Assembly: GCF_958450345.1 (NCBI RefSeq)
Contig: NC_088782.1
Location: forward strand, 110,266,358-110,330,357
Source of the DNA: Calliphora vicina
Taxonomy: Eukaryota; Arthropoda; Insecta; Diptera; Calliphoridae
Direction of reading: 5' to 3'
DNA: 64,000 nucleotides
The position numbers and the translations under genes were made by a program. Shown one piece after another: positions 24,140 to 35,960 of this stretch. The notes below the pieces were generated by a model. It ran no database searches and was not told the DNA's origin. It saw only the letters and a program-made list of their open reading frames with translations. Position 1 is the stretch's first letter. Each line of letters begins with the position of its first letter.

Positions 24140-24898
24140 ATATCGAGCCCTTAGCGCCAAATTATCGTAAGCGACATTTTTAAAATTTTTGTTTTATTGC
24201 AGAAATTAAAATTTTATGGACCGACTGATATTTTAGCATTCTCAGAATAACAAAATTGTTAATAACATCAAAAATATAGGGGGTAAGATTTTATCGTAAG
24301 TCAATGTTTATATTCTACAGTAAACAAATTTTATCGTAAGCGACACATAGTGGTATAGAAAAAAAGTAAGAGAGCTATATTCGGCTGTGCCGAATCTTAT
24401 ATACCCTTCACCAAATTATACTTTAAAATAAATTTTTTTAGGTAAACAAAATTTTTTTTTTTTTTTCAATGGACTTTGAAATATCTATCATTAGATATCC
24501 ATATTGTCTATATTAATGACTTAGTAATCCAGATATAGATAAAAAAAATAGGTCAAAAATTGAGGTTGTCCCGGTTTTTTGCTCATATCTCCGTTATTTA
24601 TGGACCGATATTTATTATAACAATTAATGACGTTTGTTGTCAAGACAAAGTTGTCTGTGAAAAAGCACTAACAATTTTGTCATAACGAAGCAATAATACT
24701 AATAAATGGCGACTATACTGGATAATTGTTTATCATGACAACGATTTTGACTTTTATCATGATAAAAATTTATCAGGTATAGACAGGGTGTAACATTTTT
24801 TATTCTATGTATAAATTTCAAAATAATCAAAAAAAAACCTTCTCCTGTAAAATTTGTGTTTTGTCGCTTACGATAATTTGGCGCTAAGGGCTCGATAT
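24140..24898. mobile_element. 759-bp element with perfect 37-bp terminal inverted repeats
   Basis: The left TIR (24140-24176) and right TIR (24862-24898) are exact inverse copies over 37 bp, with internal text CCCTTAGCGCCAAATTATCG and TAAGCGACA. Subterminal repeats of TTATCGTAAG occur near 24291 and 24333 in the left part. TA dinucleotides border the TCGAGCCC tips on both sides, so a TA target duplication is possible but uninformative in this sequence. A truncated mini-me copy sits inside (24358-24612). No transposase ORF is present. Confidence 0.85.
24358..24612 (+). mobile_element. Truncated mini-me/DINE-1-like copy nested in TIR element
   Basis: It has the family's left end: GTAAGAGAGCTATATTCGGC, the TTCGGC-TGT-GCCGAA hairpin and ACCCTTCACCAAATTATA. 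It continues through the 'tatctatcattagatatcca' core and stops after TTATGGACCGATA. The GTCY tract and the right hairpin are absent. Confidence 0.85.
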
Positions 24899-25207
24899 AT
24901 TCATCATATAAAAACTTTTATACCAAGTCTTAGGGAATTTATTTTTTAAGAAAAACAAACAGTTAGAAAATGATAACAACCCCACTATCAGAATAATCAA
25001 ATGGCAATTATACAATATTTTGAACAAAATATCTGTCTAGTTTATCAAAAATTACGCGCTAATAATGAATGAGTCATTACTGTAAATATAAAATAAATTA
25101 AAAGAATTTTTAAGTTCTATAGATGTTAACACAACATAACAAGAAATAAAATACTGATTTTTTTTATAAATAAGAGTAATATGAATATAAATTATATGAA
25201 AACTCAC

Positions 25208-25371
25208 CTCCTTCGTATATTATCTGTTTGATCCTGATACAAATTTGGACTGCTGCCATGACGCTGATGTTTATACGATGCTAAGACGATTTGTGATGCT
25301 AATTTTGAGGCGGTTACTAAATCTTCACGACTTTTGCTCAAACTCTCACTATAGGGATGCATGTTCCACAT
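25208..25371 (-). CDS. Coding exon of an unidentified minus-strand gene
   Basis: On minus, an open frame runs from an ATG at 25371 (a second in-frame ATG at 25362) to a strong 5' splice site: exon end AGGAG, then GTGAGT at 25207-25202. The exon gives 54 codons and ends in phase 2. The peptide includes MHPYSESLSKSREDLVTASK, then LASQIVLASYKH and SSPNLYQDQTDNIRR. It is Ser- and charge-rich with third-position variety typical of real fly coding sequence, unlike the AT-rich ORFs around it. Upstream, the frame is closed by TAG near 25404, so this may be an initiating (possibly alternative first) exon; alternatively a 3' splice site lies at that TTTAG. Downstream exons were not found, so they may lie beyond base 1 across repeat-filled introns. 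I do not recognise the protein. Confidence 0.55.
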
Positions 25372-25511
25372 CGAGCCACCAAACCGAAACCGAAACCCGA
25401 AAAAGAATACCTAAATTTTCTTTAGGTAATTTTTCTCATTTTTCGCGAAAAGTTCAAAGAAAAATGTTTAAAGAAATCTGTAAGTAAATAAATTAAATTA
25501 AATATTAATAT

Positions 25512-27585
25512 AAAACAAGTAAGAGTACTATATTCGGCCGTGCCGAATCTTAAATACCCTCCACCTTAATATGATGGTATAAAAGCTGAAATAATATAAC
25601 AATTGTTAGAAAGACTAGTTTACGCAAAAGATATTTTATTTCAAAGGGAAAGTGTTGTCGAGTTTAAGTCTGGACCTCATGAAATGAAATTTAACAATTT
25701 ATATGCTTAATAATTAGTTAATATGTTTGGATCAACATTTTTCCCTTTTAACCACAAGCGAAGAAACAGAGTATAAAAAAGGGTATACAAATATATGTGG
25801 TCAAATTTAAAAATATTTGGTTGTGGGACTTATGCGGGAGGTATGGCCTATTATGATTCGATTGTCATAAAATATTTTTACGTGATTTTTATGTATTTAT
25901 ATGAGAGCTGTGGCCAATTATGGACCAATATTCACAAAATTCAGTATTATGATTTTTGAATACAAATTACTGATCTGTGTACTATTTTGGTGATGCTATG
26001 ACCTATTATGGTCCTAAGTATTTAAGGCTTATTTTTGTAGAATTTCATATAAACAACGCTATTAACAAGAGTGGACCTTACGTGGGAGCTATGCAGAATT
26101 ATGCACCAATATTTAAAAAATCTTGTAGTAGTGTAGATTTTTATGGATATTTGTGCAGGGTAATGTGTTTTCCTGAAGAAGTTCTTATATGGAGGTTATG
26201 ACCAATTATGGGCCTATCATCATAAAATTTGGTACATCGATTTTTGTATATATTGAATAAATTTGTTTTGAATTTCAACCTGATAACTATATTTGTAAGA
26301 AATGTATGAGGATATTAGTGATTTTCGGGAGTGGACCTTATATGGGAGCTATGGTTAAATATGGACCGATATTCACAAAATCCAGAAGTATGATTACTGG
26401 ATTCAAATTACTGGATCTGTGCGTAATTTCATTTTGATATCGATATGTTTATAATACTTTTTAAGGTTAATATCTTTTTTCGGAAATGGGCCTTATAGGG
26501 GAGCTATGACCAATTATCGGCCAATCTGCATAAAATTTGGTACAGTGATATCTATATATATGAGTATAATTTTTGTCGAATTTTAGCATGATAAAGATAT
26601 TTATGAGAGATTTATGAGTACTTAACTGATTTTCGGAAGTGGACCTTATATGGGAGCTATGGTCAAATATGGACCGATATTCTCAAAATCCAGTAGTATG
26701 ATTTCTAAATATAAATTACCGATCTGTGTGAAATTTTGTTTTGATATTGATATTTTTTAGATATTTATGTAGGTTATTGTGTTTTTCGGAAGTGGTCCTT
26801 ATATGGGAGCTATAACCAATTATCGGCCGATCTTCATATAATTAGGTACAGCGATTTTGGTATATATGGGGATTATTCATGTCGAATTTCAACTTGATAG
26901 CGATATTTATAAGACATTTATGCTTATTTAAGAGATTTTCGGAAGTGTACTTTATATGGGGGCTATGGTCAAATATGGGCCGATCCACGAACAATTTTGT
27001 AATATAATTTCTTTTACCACGAGACTTATTTTTGCTGAATTTTATGTGGATATTCCTATTCTGTAGGCATTTATAGACCATAGAACCATATTTCGGGAAA
27101 AAATTTGTATGGGGGCTAGGAGAAATCATGGACCGATTCTTATAATTTTCACCAGAGTTACTCCGTTTATCATAAAAGTAACGAGTGCAAAATTTTATGA
27201 TATTAGCTGCAATATATTTACAAAAAATGTCCAAAAATATGTGAAAATTATTAATTTTTTTTTGAGGTTGTCCCACATTTTCATTCATAACTTTGGTTCC
27301 ACTGTACCGATTTCGCTGATTTTCAATACCAGACTGCTTAGGACAATAATAAACATTTTTCTTGTAACTCTACTAAGTTTGTTTGCGTATTTTGGACGTG
27401 AGCGTGTTTTACACAGACGGACAGACGGACAGACAGACGGACATGGCTCAATCGACTTAGAATTTCATAAGGATCAATAATATATACTTTGTTGGGTCTC
27501 AGATGAATATTTCTCAATGTTACACACGGAATGACAAACTTATATATACCCTCATTCACCACTTATGGTGGTGGAGGGTATAAAA
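25512..27585 (+). mobile_element. Long mini-me/DINE-1-like element, unit 1
   Basis: It begins ACAAGTAAGAGTACTATATT with the TTCGGC/GCCGAA hairpin and ACCCTCCACC, and ends with a GTCY-type tract (about 27414-27442) and a hairpin ATACCCTCATTCACC / GGTGGTGGAGGGTAT. The body is a series of degenerate modules of about 153 bp, each with TATGGGAGCTATGG and TATGGACCGAT; anchors lie near 26340, 26498, 26649, 26802, 26953 and 27108. From 25771 onward the unit is tandemly duplicated in 27578-29465. ORFs of 148 (minus) and 123 (plus) codons overlap here but appear non-coding. Confidence 0.8.
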
Positions 27586-29465
27586 AGGGTATACAAATAT
27601 ATTTAGACAAATTTCAAAATATTTGGTTGTGAGACCTATGCGGGAGCTATGACCTATTATGATTCGATTGTCATAAAATATTTTTACGTGAATTTTATGT
27701 ATTTATATGAGAGCTGTGGCCAATTATGGACCAATATTCACAAAATTCAGTATTATGATTTTTGAATACAAATTACTGATCTGTGTACTATTTTGATTTA
27801 ATATATGGATGCTATGACCTATTATGGTCCTAAGTATTTAAGGGCTATTTTTGTAGAATTTCATATAAACAACGCTATTAACAAAAATGGATCTTATGTG
27901 GGAGCTATGCCAAATTATGCACCAATATTTAAAAAATCTTGTAGTACGATTCTTGGATACAAATTACTCATCGGTGTAATATTTTGGTTGAGTGTAGATT
28001 TTTATGGATATTTGTGCAGGGTAATGTGTTTTCCTGAAGTAGTTCTTGTATGGAGGTTATGACCAATTATGGGCCTATCATCATAAAATTTGGTACATCG
28101 ATTTTTGTATATATTGAATAAATTTGTTTTGAATTTCATCCTGATAACTATATTTGTAAGAAATTTATGAGGATATTAGTGATTTTCGGGAGTGGACCTT
28201 ATATGGGAGCTATGGTTAAATATGGACCGATATTCACAAAATCCAGAAGTATGATTACTGGATTCAAATTACTGGATCTGTGCGTAATTTAATTTTGATA
28301 TCGATATGTTTTTAATACTTTTCAAGGTTAATATCTTTTTTCGGAAATGGGCCTTATAGGGGAGCTATGACCAATTATCGGCCAATCTGCATAAAATTTG
28401 GTACAGTGATATCTATATATATGAGTATAATTTTTGTCGAATTTTAGCATGATAAATGTATTTATAAGAGATTTATGAGTACTTAACTGATTTTTGGAAG
28501 TGGACCTTATATGGGAGCTATGGTCGAATATGGACCGATATTCACAAAATATAGTAGTATGATTTCTAAATATAAACTGTGGATGTCTGTGAAATTTTCT
28601 TTTGATATTGATATTTTTTAGATATTTATGTAGGTTATTGTGTTTTTCGGAAGTGGTCCTTATATGGGAGCTATAACCAATTATCGGCCGATTTTCATAG
28701 AATTAGGTACAGCAATTTTGGTATATATTGGGATTATTTATGTCGAATTTCAACTTGATAGCGATTTTTATAAGACATTTATGCTTATTTAAGAGATTTT
28801 CGGAAGTGTACTTTATATGGGGGCTATGGTCAAATATGGGCCGATCCACGAAAAATTTTTTAATATAATTTCTTTTACCACGAAACTTATTTTCGCTGAA
28901 TTTCATGTGGATATTCCTATTTTGTAGGCATTTATAGACCATAGAACCATATTTCGGGAAGAAATTTGTATGGGGGCTAGGAGAAATCATGGACCGATTC
29001 TTATAATTTTCACCAGAGTTACTCCTTTTATCATAAAAGTAACGAGTGCAAAATTTTATGATATTAGCTGCAATATATTTACAAAAAATGTCCAAAAATA
29101 TGTGAAAATTATCAATTTTTTTTTGAGGTTGTCCCACATTTTCATTCATAACTTTGGTTTCACTGTACCGATTTCGCTGATTTTCAATACCAAAGTGCTT
29201 AGGACAATAATAAACATTTTTCTTGCAACTCTACTAAGTTTGTTTGCGTATTTTGGACGTGAGCGTGTTTTACACAGACGGACAGACGGACAGACGGACA
29301 GACGGACAGACAGACGGACATGGCTCAATCGACTTAGAATTTCATAAGGATCAATAATATATATACTTTGTTGGGTCTCAGATGAATATTTCTCAATGTT
29401 ACACACGGAATGACAAACTTATATATACCCTCATTCACCACTTATGGTGGTGGAGGGTATAAAAA
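27578..29465 (+). mobile_element. Long mini-me/DINE-1-like element, tandem unit 2
   Basis: This is a near copy of 25771-27585, joined directly to its end without a second left terminus. It begins GTATAAAAAGGGTATACAA, has an additional segment around 27940-27990 that unit 1 lacks, and a longer (GACA/GACG)n run (29275-29320). It ends with the same GGTGGTGGAGGGTATAAAAA. The join suggests unequal exchange or a tandem insertion rather than two independent insertions. Confidence 0.8.
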
Positions 29466-29599
29466 CACTTGTTTAAATTAAAGCAATAAAATAAAAAATA
29501 AAAAACAAACTAAACTTTGCAGTTTATTTCATTAAATAAATCTAATTAAAATATAATTTTTTGTTAACAAATATTTGTTTTAAAGATTTTTAAATAAAA

Positions 29600-32500
29600 A
29601 TGGCGTAAGTTTTCTTTTAGTTTTTATATTTAAAATTAATTTATATGAGTGCTTTTTATTTCTTAGAGATAATGATAAAGAAAAGCCCACATTTGGTAAA
29701 TTTTGTGGTAATCATTGGAAGGGTGTGTTTAGTATTATAGTACCTTTAATTTTGTTACCCGTACCCCTGTTAAATGAAGGACCGGTAAGTTTTTAAAGTT
29801 AAATAAAACAATTTTTCTTATTATCTTATAAATTATTGAACATTTTGTCTAGGAATACCGTTGCATGTATCTGATTATGATCTGCTGTCTTTATTGGATC
29901 ACAGAATGTATTCCTCTATATGTTACATCTTTAATGCCCATGTTTGCTTTACCCTTATTGGGAATTTTGGTAAGTTTGAAATGAAATTAATAAAATGATT
30001 TGGAAGTGTTGAAGTCCATACATATATCGAATCACAAATATTTAGTTTCCAATAGCTCCATTGTGTTTTGTTATCTTAAGATGCAGCTCTTTCAGGACTC
30101 TTCAATAGTCTCTGCATTACAGTAATTGTTTAAAACAATCGAGGGTTTTTAATAGTCCATGTATAAGAGTTTAAAACAATCGTGGCTCTTTAATAGTTCC
30201 TGTATAAGAGTTTAAAACAGTCTTGGTTCTTTAATATTGCCTGTATAAGAGTTTAAAGCAATCGTGCTTCTATAATAATCCCTGTATAAGAGTTTAAAAC
30301 AATCGGGGTTCCTTAATAGTCCCTATATAAGAGTTTAAAACAACAGTGGTTATTTAATAGTCCCTTTATAAGAGTTTTAAACAAAGGTGGTTCTTTTATA
30401 ATCTCTGTATAAGAGTTTTAAACAACAGTGGTTCTTTTATAATCCCTGTATAAGAGTTAAAAAAAAATCGTGGTTCTTTAAGAGTCTCTGTATAAGAGTT
30501 TTAAACAAAAGTGGTTCTTTATTATTCTCTGTATAAGAGTTTAAAACAATCGTGGTTCTTTAATAGTCCCTGTATAAGAGTTCAAAACAATCGAGGTTCT
30601 TTAATAGTCCCTGTATAAGAGTTTAAAAAACCGTGGTTCTTTAAGAGTCTCTGTATAAGAGTTTAAAACAATCGTGGTTCTTTAATAGTTTCTGTATAAG
30701 AGTTTAAAACAATCGTGGTTCTTTAACAGTCCCTGTATAAGAGTTTAAAACAATCGTGGTTCTTTAATAGTCCCCGTATAAGAGTTTAAAACAATCGTGG
30801 TTCTTTAATAGTCCCTGTATAATAGTTTAAAGGAATATTGGTTCTTTAATAGTCCCTGTATAAGAGTTTAAAACAACAGTGGTTCTTATATAATCACTAT
30901 ATAAGAGTTTAAAACAATCGTGGTTCTGTAATAGTCCCTGTATTAGAGTTTAAAACAATCGTGGTTCTTTAATAGTCCCTGTATAAGAGTTTAAAACAAT
31001 CGTGATTCTTTAATAGTCCCTGTATAAGAGTTTAAAACAATCGTGATTCTTTAATAGTCCCTGTATAATAGTTTAAAGGAATATTGGTTCTTTAATAGTC
31101 CCTGTATAAGAGTTTAAAAAATCGTGGTTCTTTAAGAGTCTCTGTATAAGAGTTTTAAACAATCGTGGTTCTTTAATAGTCCCTGTATAAGAGTTTAAAA
31201 CAATCGTGGTTCTTTAATAGTCCCTGTATAAGAGTTTGAAACAATCGTGGTTCTTTAATAGTCCCGGTATAAGAGTTTAAAGGAATATTGGTTCTTTAAT
31301 AGTCCCTGTATAAGAGTTTAAAAAATCGTGGTTCTTTAAGAATCTCTGTATAAGAGTTTTAAACAATCGTGGTTCTTTAATAATTCCTGTAAAAGAGTTT
31401 TAAACAATAGTGGTTCATTAATAATTTCTGTATAAGAGTTTAAAACAATCCCTGTAGTTTTAAACAGTCGTGGTTCTTTAATAGTCCCTGTATAAGAGTT
31501 TTAAACAATCGTGGTTGTATAATAATCCCTGTATAAGAGGATTGTTTAAAACAATCGTGGTTCTACAATAGTCCCTCAAGTATTCAAGTATATCAATCAT
31601 TGGTTTTTATTATCTTACATTCTGCTATTTTAGGATTCAGAGACCACTTGTCAGCAATATTTCAAAGACACCCTTGTCATGTTTCTGGGTGGTTTAATGG
31701 TGGCTTTGGCAGTGGAATATTGTAATCTACACAAGAGATTGGCCTTGAGAACCATTTTAATAGTGGGCTGCAGTCCTAGACGGTAAAATTAAATATATAT
31801 TGAAAAGTACATACGTATTTGTTTCTAAATTTATTTTCAAATACTTTAGTTTGCATTTCGGCTTAATATGTGTTACAAGTTTTATATCATTGTGGATTTC
31901 AAATGCTGCCTCAGCGGCCATGATGTGTCCTATAATAAAAGCAGTAATGGAGGAATTGGAAACGGTTGGTAAATATATAAATAAGGCCTTTTAATTTGTT
32001 AAATCACTTTAGATATTTTCATATAAATTTAAACATTTTGTTCAAAATGGTAGTAGGGCAAAGTGAGGTTAAAGGGTTTAAATTTCATAAATATTGAAAT
32101 CGTCTTTATTTCAGAACAATGTCATTGATGTGTACATGGACGAAGAAGTGGAGCCTGCTGTTGAAGGCAAAAAACATCCCTCAAAAATTGCCATGGGTTT
32201 CTATTTTGGCGTGGCCTATGCCTCAACTATAGGCGGCTGTGGTACTCTTATAGGCACCGGTACTAATTTGACCTTAAAGGGGATTTATGAAAAGTACTTA
32301 TTTAAAGTATAAGCTTAATACTAGGGAGTTGTTTTGTAATTCGTTATGCAAAGAAAATCGTTCGAGTTACACAATAACCCCTCTGGTAGCTAAAACTCAA
32401 CACTTTTTTTAATATGATTTTTCATTAGCCGCTTTCCCGAGGCCACCGACAAAATCGACTTTCCCTCCTTTATGGCTTGGGCTTTGCCCATGGTAGTAGT

Positions 32501-35500
32501 GGATACTTTACTTCTCTACATCTGCTTGCAAATAACTCACTTCGGGTTGTTTCGTCCCAAAAGCAAAGAGGGCTTAGAAGTGGCCAAAGGCACCTTGGCG
32601 GTTGACACTGTTAAGGCGGTAGTTTTGCAAAAATATGATGAATTGGGTCCCATGTCGGTGCATGAGTGGCAGGTGTTATGGTGGTTTATTTGCATGGTTG
32701 TACTGCTGTTTACCCGGGCCCCAGGTTTTATGCCCGGTTGGGGGGACATTTTAAATGCAGTGTGAGTTTAAACTGAAAGAAATTGAAATAGCTTTGAAAA
32801 ATCTTTAAAATTCTAGTTCCATACGGTCATCCTGTCCGGTTATGTTTGTGGTCTTGGCTTTATTTATGTTCCCCATGACTTGCTTCTGCTGTAGCCATCT
32901 TAAATCGGAGGGTAAGTTCAGGTTTTAAATATTATCTTTGAATATTAAACAAACGTTTTTTGTTTTTAGGCCCCTATCCTACGGTGCGTGAAAAGGCCTT
33001 ATTAGCCTGGGAATTTATAAATGCTAACACTCCCTGGGGTTTGGTGTTTCTATTAGGTAAGTCCAACAAACAATATAAATATTTAATGCAGACACAGAAC
33101 AAGACCAGACATTAAATTTCTCAGTATTGCTTCTACAGTAATTTGAAAAATTGAAATATTATATTACTATCTTATTTTATTTATTTCCTCTAGGCGGCGG
33201 TTTTGCTTTGGCCGAGGGCAGTCAAAGTAGTGGCATGGCCATGCTACTAGGTCGCGCTATGACCTTTTTATTGGAATATCCCGCCTTAGCTGTACAAATG
33301 GCTGCCATAGTGTTTGCCACTGTTTTAACCAACTTCAGCGCTAATGTACCCATTTGTAATATTTTAGTACCCATTTTACAGGAATTGGTAATTATTGTTT
33401 GAATTTTCAATTTTTGGGCATTTACAGAAGACTTACAATTTTCTTTTAGGCTGTGGCCATTAAAATGAATCCCATAATGTTGGTATTTCCAGCTGGCATT
33501 GCCTGTAGCATGGCATTTCATTTGCCAGTGGGTACGCCAGCAAATGCCATTATAGCTGGTTATGCTGGGATAAAATCGAAATATATGGTAAAGAGATTTT
33601 TATATTCTTGATAACCGAAAACAATTTAAAACAATCATGGTTCATTAATAGTCCCGGTAATAGTCTCTGTATTAGAAGAAATTTTTAAAACAATCGAGGT
33701 TCTTTAATAGTCCCTGTATATGAGGAAGTGTTTAACGATCGTGGTTCTATAATAGATCCTGTATAAGAGGAACTGTTTAAAATAGTATTTAGTCCCTGTA
33801 TAAGAGCTTTAAACAATCATGGATCTTTAATAGTCCCTGTATAAGACTTTAAATCAATCGTGATTCTTTAATAATCCCTGTATAAGAGTTTTGAAAACCA
33901 TGGTTCTTTAATAGTCCCTGTATAAGAGTTTAAAACAATCGTGGTTCTTTAATAGTCCTTGTATAAGAGTTTAAAACAATCGTGGTTCTTTAATAGCCCC
34001 AGTATAAGAGTTTAAAACAATCGTGGTTCTTTAATAGTCCCTGTATAAGAGTTTAAAATAGTCGTGATTCTTTAATAGTCCTTGTATAAGAGTTGAAAAA
34101 AATCGTGGCGCTTTAATAGTCCCTCTATAAGAGTTTAAAACAATAGTGGTTCTTTGATAGTTCCTGTATAAGAGTTTTCAACAATCGTGGTTCTTTAGTA
34201 GTCCCTGTATAAGAGTTTAAAACAATCGTGGTTCTTTAATAGTCCCTGTATAAGAGTTTAAAACAATTGAGGTTCTTTAATAGTCCCGGTGTAAGAGTTT
34301 AAAACAATCGTGGTTCTTTAATAGCCCCAGTATAAGAGTTTAAAACAATCGTGGTTCTTTAATAGTCCCTGTATAAGAGTTTAAAACAACAGTGGTTCTT
34401 TAATAATCCCTGTATAAGAGTTTAAAACAATCGTGGTTCTTTAATAGTCCCTGTATAAGAGTTTAAAACAACAGTGGTTCTTTAATAATCCCTGTATAAG
34501 AGTTTAAAACAATCGTGGTTCTTTAATAGTCCCTGTATAAGAGTTTAAAACAACAGTGGTTCTTTAATAATCCCTGTATAAGAGTTTAAAACAATCGTGG
34601 TTCTTTAATAGTCCCTGTATAAGAGTTTAAAACAACAGTGGTTCTTTAATAATCCCTGTATAAGAGTTTAAAACAATTGTGGTTTTTAATAGTTCCTGTA
34701 TAAGAGTTTAAAACAATCGTGGTTCTTTAATAGTCCCAGTATAAGAGTTGAAAACAATCGTGGTTCTTTAATAGTCCCTGTATAAGAGTTTAAAGGAATA
34801 TTGGTTCTTTAATAGTCCCTGTATAAGAGTTTAAAACAATCTTGGTTCTTTAATAGTCCCAGTATAAGAGTTTAAAACAATCGTGGTTCATTAATAGTTC
34901 CTGCATTAGTCCTTGTATAAGAGGAATTATTGAAAACAATCGTGGTTCATTAAAAGTTCCTGCATTAGTCCTTGTATAAGAGGAATTGTTGAAAAAAATC
35001 GTGGTTCATTAATAGTTCCTGTATAAGAGTTTAAAACAATTGAGTTTCTTTAATAGTCCGTGTATAAGAGTTAAAAACAATCGTGGTTCTTTAATAATTC
35101 CTGTATAAGAGTTTAAAGCAATCGTGCTTCTTTAATAGTCCTTGTATAAGAGTTTAAAACAATCGTGGTTCTTTAATAGTCCCTGTATAAGAGTTTAAAG
35201 CAATCGTGCTTCTTTAATAGTCCTTGTATAAGAGTTTAAAACAATCGTGGTTCTTTAATAGTCCCTGTATAAGAGTTTAAAGGAATATTGGTTCTTTAGT
35301 AGTCCCTGTATAAGAGTTTAAAACAATCGTGGCGCTTTAATAGTCCCTCTATAAGAGTTTAAAACAATAGTGGTTCTTTGATAATTCCTGTATAAGAGTT
35401 TTCAACAATCGTGGTACTTTAGTAGTCCCTGTATAAGAGTTTAAAACAATCGTGGTTCTTTAATAGTCCCTGTATAAGAGTTTAAAACCATTGTGGTTCT

Positions 35501-35894
35501 TTAATAGTCCCTGTATAAGAGTTTTAAACAATCGTGGTTATTTAATAGTTCTTAAATAGTCCCTGAACTCTTAAGTCCCTGACTAAAAGTAATTGGATCT
35601 TTTAAAGACAATGATTGGAAATAATCATAATTTTTTTAATAATTGCCGGATAAAAACTGGAATATATGAAGAAAGTAGTAGTGAATCATCCATAATTATT
35701 TTTCCCCTAGTAATGTCTCTTTCTTTTTATAATCCTTTTAGGCCAGTGCCGGTCTTTTACCCAGTATTTTTACTATGATTATGCTCTTGGTAAATGTTCA
35801 AACCATGCATTATATTGTATATCCAAATCGAGAATTTCCAGATTGGGCCAAATCGGATGCTGGTGGCGACATGAACAAAATGTTAGAACTTTAA
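29600..35894 (+). CDS. Indy: SLC13/INDY-type dicarboxylate-citrate transporter (12 exons)
   Basis: Exons: 29600-29604, 29667-29784, 29853-29969, 31634-31782, 31850-31964, 32115-32293, 32429-32761, 32817-32911, 32970-33056, 33194-33387, 33450-33587, 35742-35894. They total 1683 nt, giving 560 residues plus TAA; all junctions are GT-AG and in phase. The donor at 31965 (GTTGGT) is weak. The protein is a polytopic membrane transporter that carries Krebs-cycle intermediates, as in fly INDY. Seen: CNLHKRLALR (112-121), the first substrate-loop motif ISNAASAAMM (146-155), GGCGTLIGTGTN (208-219), GGGFALAEGS (400-409), TNFSANVPICN (445-455) and the SLC13 signature region CSMAFHLPVGTPANAI (483-498). 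The length is normal for the family. The first coding exon carries only five nucleotides. Introns 3 and 11 are long and filled with a 41-bp minisatellite; the others are 55-168 bp. Flies have several INDY paralogues, so the exact orthologue is unsettled. Confidence 0.93.
30127..31580 (+). repeat. 41-bp minisatellite array in SLC13 intron 3
   Basis: The unit is TTAAAACAATCGTGGTTCTT followed by TAATAGTCCCTGTATAAGAGT (41 bp), about 35 copies. It fills almost all of the 1664-bp intron. Variants such as AACAGTGG, GGAATATTGG and AAGAGTCTC recur in clusters, showing block duplication. The same unit occupies intron 11. Confidence 0.95.
33620..35580 (+). repeat. 41-bp minisatellite array in SLC13 intron 11
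   Basis: About 47 copies of the same 41-bp unit as in intron 3. Between 34389 and 34640 an 82-bp dimer (an AACAGTGG unit alternating with an AATCGTGG unit) repeats at 34389, 34471, 34553 and 34635. A larger duplicated block carrying TGGCGCTTTAATAG occurs near 34107 and 35331. Confidence 0.95.
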
Positions 35895-35960
35895 TGTATG
35901 TAATGATTTGATTTTATTTATTTTCATTGTTATACTATTTAAATCCAATACAGATTGTTA

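Noticed and set aside
26842..29149. Pair of 148-codon minus-strand ORFs (26842-27288 and 28703-29149) and matching plus-strand ORFs, at first sight a conserved gene
   Set aside because: They lie in the two tandem copies of the mini-me-like element. The differences between copies are mostly amino-acid-changing, and the frames overlap the GTCY tract region, so there is no sign of protein-level constraint.
32537..33521. Minus-strand ORFs inside the SLC13 gene
   Set aside because: They are antisense shadows of well-supported exons 7, 10 and 11.
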